Source: Pampus argenteus
Taxonomy: Eukaryota > Chordata > Actinopteri > Scombriformes > Stromateidae
Reading direction: 5' to 3'
Assembly (NCBI GenBank): GCA_036937835.1
Contig: CM072879.1
Span: 16,609,001-16,673,000, forward strand
DNA: 64,000 bases
The first letter of the stretch is position 1. Each line of letters opens with the position of its first letter. Position numbers and translations under genes: made by a program. This document shows positions 58,632-64,000 of the stretch, in pieces. The notes beneath the pieces were generated by a model. It was not told the DNA's origin, searched no databases, and was given only the letters and a program-made list of their open reading frames with translations.

Positions 58632-60431
58632 TTAGTGGTAATGCACCCGGCCGATAGTCCCCGTCCCGGTGGCCAGGATGTCCGGCTGTCCGTTCCTCCA
58701 TATCTCCCTGACGATACGTTCCCTCTCCTCCAGACGCCGCGCCTTCTCCAGCTCCTCAGCAGACGCAAACACATTGACGCTCCTCAGCGTGCCGTTAGAC
58801 TGGCTGCTGTGCTCACCCACTGTCACTTTGGGGACCTCCTCCCCGTCTGCCCCTGCAATGCTCTCCTCATCCTCCTCGTCTTCTTCCTCCTCCTCTTCCT
58901 CGCTCGACTCCTTCAGCTGCCTCCTCTCAGGAGACAGAGGAGGCCTGCTGTGGCGGCGAGTCCTGCAGGCGATGGCCATCACCATGAGGCACAGCGCCAT
59001 GAGCAGGCCGAAACAGACGCCCATCATGAAGTAGAGGGCAAAGCTCTCCGGATTGGCTGCGTGGGCAGAGAAACACGGGTTTGATTTGACCTCTGCGACA
59101 GTAAAACGTCTGACCAGAAACAGAACTAAATCTGTGCTCTTTGTTTTCACTGCCTACTTTTGAGCATTGCCACATGATATTCAGCACTGTGAGCAGATAC
59201 ACAGTCAAACTGCAGCAGTGTTGGGCCAAAGAAAACAGGACAACCAAGAAAAGTATTTTCTGAGTGCTGCAGTGCAGTGGTACAGTGTTTTCTTTTAAAT
59301 ATGAAATATGTATATACATATATATATATGCATATAAATATTTGCTCCTCTTGTCCATACTATCCTATGAAAAGATTCCTTACTGGGGGAGAAAAAAAAA
59401 ATCCTCAATAGTCTGTCTGTGCAAAAAGACATTTCAAGGTTCATCTGAGGCCTCAGCAGTCTGAGTTGAATAAATCCAGTGGAGATCTTTACAAAAATGT
59501 GTTTTTATCGCACAGTTCTGTCTTTGTTTCTCCAGATAACGTTTCAGTGCTGAGCTACGGTGAAGACGGGCTAGCTCGTCAACCAACTTCAATAAAAAAT
59601 ATCACCTCGTAAGAGTCTGAAGTACTTTTCAGTTCACTTTTGTCATCAAGTCACCAACTTTTCTTTCTTTTCTTGCCTCAAACTTTATTATTTAAACACT
59701 CAACGAGACGAGACGAAGCTATTAGAGATTTACTACAGCCGAGACTCGCATTAGCGAGGCTGAAGATGAAACTTCTAGTGGGGAAACTACTTCTCAAAAA
59801 GAAGTGCAGAGGGTCACCTAAAAGCTAGACGATCGCAAAAAAAAAAGACACAGACGATCCCTCGTGGTTCTACGTGAAAATGGGGGAAATGGTCCGTCCC
59901 GATAACGCAGTGTGAACGCTGCCCCCGAAGGCCGACTGGTTTGACTGGATATTTTTCTGAATCTAGATTTGTGCTCATCTTTCTGGATACCAACTTGTTT
60001 TCACCAATTCAGACTGTTGAAGCCTCAACTTTATTTTTGGCTGACATTTTCTGGCAAAAACAATATGTTGACAAGGGAAACATATGATAAAGGTAAAGGT
60101 TGTTCCCTATCACCTACATTAAGAGGGGATCTCTTCACAACCAGCACGGTGTGTGCAGGAGTAACAATTACAGCGAAGTAATCCCATCACAGGATCCATG
60201 TCTGTGAGATTTTCACCCTCTCACACAACTTGATTTGAATCATTTTAATGGCTTTTAGAGGTCAAACTACAGTTATATATTTGGCAGGATAAGAGCAAAG
60301 ATTAGAGCACAGTTCAGATCATCTCATTTTCTACATTGGTAATTAAAGGCCGCTGATATGTTACCTTTGATGTGAGCGTAGGTCGCCATGCTGTTACTGA
60401 GCAGCTCCATGTCTCTCTTAACAGGCTCCAT
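58632..60431 (-). CDS. eva1b: EVA1B (FAM176B), single-pass membrane protein
   Basis: Two coding exons on the minus strand, 60431-60365 and 59056-58632, joined in frame (ATC AAA G / CC AAT CCG), give 163 residues (human EVA1B about 165). Residues 1-22 include KRDMELLSNSMATYAHIK, close to human RRDMELLSNSLAAYAHIR. A transmembrane segment follows at about 28-50 (FALYFMMGVCFGLLMALCLM), then a basic stop-transfer RTRRH. An acidic Glu/Asp tract comes next (about 71-87), then the conserved tail NVFASAEELEKARRLEERER and REIWRNGQPD, ending GRVHYH. The exact molecular role of EVA1B is poorly defined; the relative EVA1A is linked to autophagy. Identity is strong from both sequence and the position next to thrap3. 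Confidence 0.95.
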
Positions 60432-60440
60432 CCTGGTTCA
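60365..60440 (-). CDS. eva1b: eva1b first coding exon and its acceptor
   Basis: The minus-strand ATG at 60431 is preceded by nine leader bases and an acceptor (AACCCACAG), so a non-coding exon is expected upstream. The exon codes for 22 residues and ends at a GTAACA donor. Confidence 0.75.
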
Positions 60441-63400
60441 CTGTGGGTTCAAATATCGACCATCTCCAGGACTTTTCTCTCTACAGTTAACTGCTGCACC
60501 GTCCACCCGAGGCAGATCCTGTCACATAAAAAACACACGCAGACACTTGCGTCTAAATCTCATATTCTGTGGACACTTTTCAAACCCTGATGCAAATCTG
60601 AGCTCATCCAAATGATAGCTAAAAACAAAAAATGTGTTCCTCCAAAGCTCCACCCATCGTTCCTGTGATCTAAACCAGTGTCAGAGGCCACTGCACAAGG
60701 ACATTGTGTTCCTCGTTAGTGTTTTATACTCAGGGCTGTGAGCGAGGCCCTCTGTGTCCGATAGGGATGTTTATATTTATGACATCAGCGCCTGAGGACT
60801 GAGGAGGCTCATTTCCGGTTTCAAACAAATGGGACTTTTGGTTTTTTCCCACAGAAAAAGTAACACGTGTTCGCTCGGACACTGTTCAAAATGTTGGACA
60901 GAAACGACTGGGAGGGAATTTAAGGGTCCCCCTCCACCCATAACAAACAAAAAAAAAACCCTCATGATTTGTAATATTCATGTGATTTCTGCCTCCTTTC
61001 TAATATAATGGAGGTTTATGGAGTTTTATGCATCTTTTATAAATAATGGCTCATATAAATCATATGCTGATACCTCATAGATCACTTATAAGCCATTAAT
61101 CAAGGGGACTGCAAGGATGTGATAATCTCTTTGGCTGTTTATGATATAATTTATAATAACAATGTCTTTATAAATGTTGGGTAATACATCATCAGATGTC
61201 CAACATGTCAGACCTGCAGTTATGAAAGAAAGAAACGAGTATGGAGTAAACGTATAAAATTCATAAATGCCTCATAAGTAGTTGATTAGTGGATTTTGGT
61301 CCAGGTGTGTTGATGTCCTCAGAGGTCAGAGGTCAAACTGTACATTGGAGGAGTCAACAAGTTGAGATGATAAGAGGATAATATTGAACTACAACTTATA
61401 AAGTCTCTACAAAAGGTGCCTTATTGGAAATTTACACCAAAATGACTCGACAGGAGTCTACATCCAACGCCAGCGGCTCCGTGAGGGTTCGGCAAAGCAG
61501 CGCTTTGAGCTGAATAACCTCAACCAAAATCCAAAAATATGCAGCTGGAACAGACGACTGTTTATGGGCATAAATGATGAGCTGACATCAGCTCGTTGGC
61601 AAGAAAAAAAAAAAAAAAAATCCGTTGCAGACGATGCATATATTAACCTTTTTTGGACTTTGATCATGTTTAAGAGAAAACCAGAAACACCATAAGTCCC
61701 GTTGAACAGATCGGGACATCGTCTCGCTGCTAGCGTGGCTGAAGCGTTCAGCAGCGGTGGCCATGTTTCTCTGGATTATCTTATCAGTTTTCATTAAGAA
61801 CAACGTTCTACTGAAAATAGGGGGATTTAATATAAAAACCGTGTCCCACAGTTACAATAAAGCTCGATGTAAACACGATGACTGATATTTCCCACCCCCT
61901 CACATTCCCTGTCATTACAACAACAACAATGTGCGTGGGAGCCAAATGTTTTTCTTTCTGGTGCTTTTCTCTCCGGGGAGAGTAAATTCATGCCCTGCTC
62001 CAATCACTCTCGTTGGGGGGGCTCGGGTCGCTCTCCCACCCTGATCGTTATCCTGGTGATTCTTGGCAGACCGTACTCTCAAAGTCTTTTTTTTTTTTTT
62101 TTATTACAGTGGTAGTTGCTATGGTGGCTGAGTCAGGTTCGACTGACTCATGGGAACTGGTGGGTCTCAACCAGCGCTGCCTTCTGTTTGACATTTAACT
62201 CCCTTCACAGACAGAAGAAGCAGGACTCCCATCTGTTATCCTCAATTTGCTGCACCCAGACCTGAACCATGTAAGTGGGCAATTTAGCTTTTGGTTCAAT
62301 TCATGTTCAGTCAATGTTTTCTTCTAATTAAAGGTTGTTCTGCATCCTACAGACTGTTTCTCAAACTCGTAGCATTTATCACACTGCAGATAACACTTTC
62401 TTATCGAGTGTGTAATTGAGTGTAATTTTATTTTTCTTGGAGGAATAGTTCAACATTTTTTGGAAATAACTTTAGAGTTGAGATGAGAAGACTGATACCT
62501 CTCTCGTGTTTGCATGCAAAATATGAAGCATTTCTTTAAAAAATCACTTAAAAACATTATTATATTTCATTTCTTTAATTCATACAAGACTGACGTGTAA
62601 AAACCACAAGGTTGGGGATTAATGGGGATTAATGTTTTCTTGGCTGGAAGCAGTTGTCAGACAGACTCAACTAATCTGTTTCTGACCAAGAAATCAAAAA
62701 AAAAAAAAAAATTAAAGAAAAAGTTTTACATTTAGTTTTTTATGTACAGATTTAAAATAGCTAGCAGTTTCCCCCCGTTACCAGTCTTTATGCTAAGCTA
62801 TGTTAACTGACGGCTTCATATTTAACATTCATGAAGTTGGTATCAATGCAAATGACCTTATTTGGGTTATTTTGCACAACCAGGTTGGATTTTTTTTCTT
62901 AATATTAGTACATATTTAGACACTATTTCAGGAAACTTCTTGTAACAAGCTGATTTCGATTGAAAACGGGTTGAAAATCTTTTTATGAAAGTAATCAGAC
63001 ACAAAAGGACTTGATAAGGCATTACATTGTGTCCTCGTATAAAACACGCTCTTATTGTGTGTTTTTTCTCATTTGCAGAATGACATGATACATATATTTA
63101 TATACACAGAAATTCATGACAGCCCGAAGAAGGCAGTTTGTGGTTAAAGGTTTGCCCGAGCTAGAAGCACAACACAAACACCAAAAGGGAGACAAATGTC
63201 CATTTTATGCAGCCGCAGCCTCGGGGCAGACAGATTTAACACCTAACATTTCCAGACAAGTCCAATAACTTCTTTACTTAACCGTACACATGCAAAGCCC
63301 GGCAGCTGTAGCTGTTTATGTGACCCCATAAAATGCGCTCCCATCCAGCCACATTTCCTGCTTAGATAATCCTGTTAAAGTCAAAAGATGAAACCTGAAG

Positions 63401-63723
63401 CCTTTGAAAAATCTCAGGCTTCTTGTTTTTACAGTAGTCAATCCTGCTTGAGAGGCAGAGTTACTGTCAGAAACACCTGGATTAAACACATTATAAAGCA
63501 TAGGAAAGAAAAGTAATCAAATATATACGTTAACAGCTGGGATTTCTTCGTGAATTTATAACCAAAGTGTTGATGATTTTGGGCATGTTGAAGATTCTTG
63601 TGGAAATATTTGAAAATCAATGTTTGAATTCATATTTCCATCACAGAAAGCACCTGAAGTACACAATCAAGTTTTGACTTAAAAGATAAACAAACAAAAA
63701 AAAGATCATTTCAAGTCACTCAC
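60441..63723. other. Probable eva1b 5' intron and flank
   Basis: No recognised exon. It contains a fold-back arrangement of a fish repeat (62440-62890), an 18-base A run (61603-61620), and AT-rich filler. An open frame at 62013-62198 is not supported. Confidence 0.45.
62440..62890. repeat. Two oppositely oriented pieces of the 'TTAGCTTAGCATAAAGAC' repeat
   Basis: The left piece (about 62447-62530) reads forward (GAGATGAGAAGACTGATACC, AATATGAAGC). The right piece (about 62769-62880) reads reverse (CAGTCTTTATGCTAAGCTA, GGCTTCATATTTAACATTC). Unrelated sequence lies between them. Confidence 0.5.
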
Positions 63724-63839
63724 CTTTAATCCTGGATGAGAGCTGCACAGCTTGACCACCACAAAGTTTCCTCCCAACAAGAATTCAGCTTCAGATTTGA
63801 CTCATGCTCATCAGTTAACACATTAATAAGATCCCATCC
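63724..63839 (-). other. eva1b: Possible eva1b 5'-UTR exon
   Basis: On the minus strand a CTTTTCAG acceptor and a GTGAGT donor bound a 116-base segment that could splice to the acceptor at 60441. It has no convincing coding frame. Support is only the splice sites and position. Confidence 0.3.
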
Positions 63840-63877
63840 CTGAAAAGGAGAAGCAGTGAGATGTTGTCGGCCACTCA

Positions 63878-63900
63878 GTGTGTGTGTGTGTGTGTGTGTG
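63878..63900. repeat. (GT)n microsatellite
   Basis: An eleven-unit GT run upstream (minus sense) of the possible eva1b 5' exon. Confidence 0.95.
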
Positions 63901-64000
63901 ACAGAGGAGCTGATGCTGCTACTGGAAGCCGGAGAGGAAGCAGATCCACTCCCTCTCATCTCATTTAGAGGGAAGGAGGGACGATCCAGAAACGGTCCAG

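Noticed and set aside
62013..62198. Plus-strand frame with MVAESGSTDSWELVGLNQ
   Set aside because: It looks protein-like but is isolated, short and lacks supporting exons or a recognised family. A pseudo-exon cannot be excluded, but I cannot support it.
1..64000. tRNA, rRNA, snoRNA, viral or prokaryotic-type systems
   Set aside because: Nothing with an A/B-box tRNA pattern, C/D or H/ACA layout near an exon, integrase, reverse transcriptase frame or repeat-spacer array was seen on reading. A covariance-model scan would be needed to exclude small RNAs fully.

Overview
This window is vertebrate nuclear DNA, most likely a ray-finned (percomorph-type) teleost. Coding sequence is split into short GT-AG exons in AT-rich introns. 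Orthology of the proteins to vertebrate genes is clear, and the non-coding DNA carries short dispersed repeats of kinds that are common in fish genomes. It is not bacterial, so operons, ribosome binding sites and CRISPR arrays do not apply. Gene identities come from recognising the translated exons and from checking that every exon-exon junction keeps the reading frame. No alignment or database search was run.

Layout, left to right. (1) meaf6 on the minus strand (start codon 5022, stop 1637), 8 coding exons, 203 codons. It encodes a subunit of the NuA4/MYST histone acetyltransferase complexes. (2) A 233-bp bidirectional promoter with three tandem RFX X-box-like sites, leading into stpg1 on the plus strand (5256-8056, 8 exons, 324 codons), a sperm-tail PG-rich repeat protein. 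(3) About 4.5 kb without a recognisable gene. (4) map7d1 on the plus strand (12969-40133, 18 coding exons including a candidate 21-nt microexon, 823 codons), a microtubule-associated kinesin-1 cofactor with a 12-kb first intron. (5) A repeat-bearing gap containing a miniature inverted-repeat element and a likely 5'-UTR exon. (6) thrap3 on the plus strand (48349-55417, 10 coding exons, 899 codons), an SR-rich splicing and transcription cofactor. (7) eva1b on the minus strand (start 60431, stop 58632, 2 coding exons, 163 codons), a small single-pass membrane protein, with a possible upstream 5'-UTR exon near 63.7 kb.

The order map7d1, thrap3, eva1b resembles human 1p34.3. meaf6 and stpg1 are head to head here, whereas from memory their human counterparts are farther away and not adjacent. 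The genes do not form a pathway. The shared promoter of meaf6 and stpg1 is the clearest functional link.

I found no evidence of a wholly new biological system. The observations most worth a second look are the tandem X-boxes in the meaf6/stpg1 promoter, the in-frame 21-nt microexon in the map7d1 microtubule-binding coiled coil, the conserved 30-nt cassette exon in meaf6, and a perfect 26-bp terminal-inverted-repeat element just upstream of thrap3.
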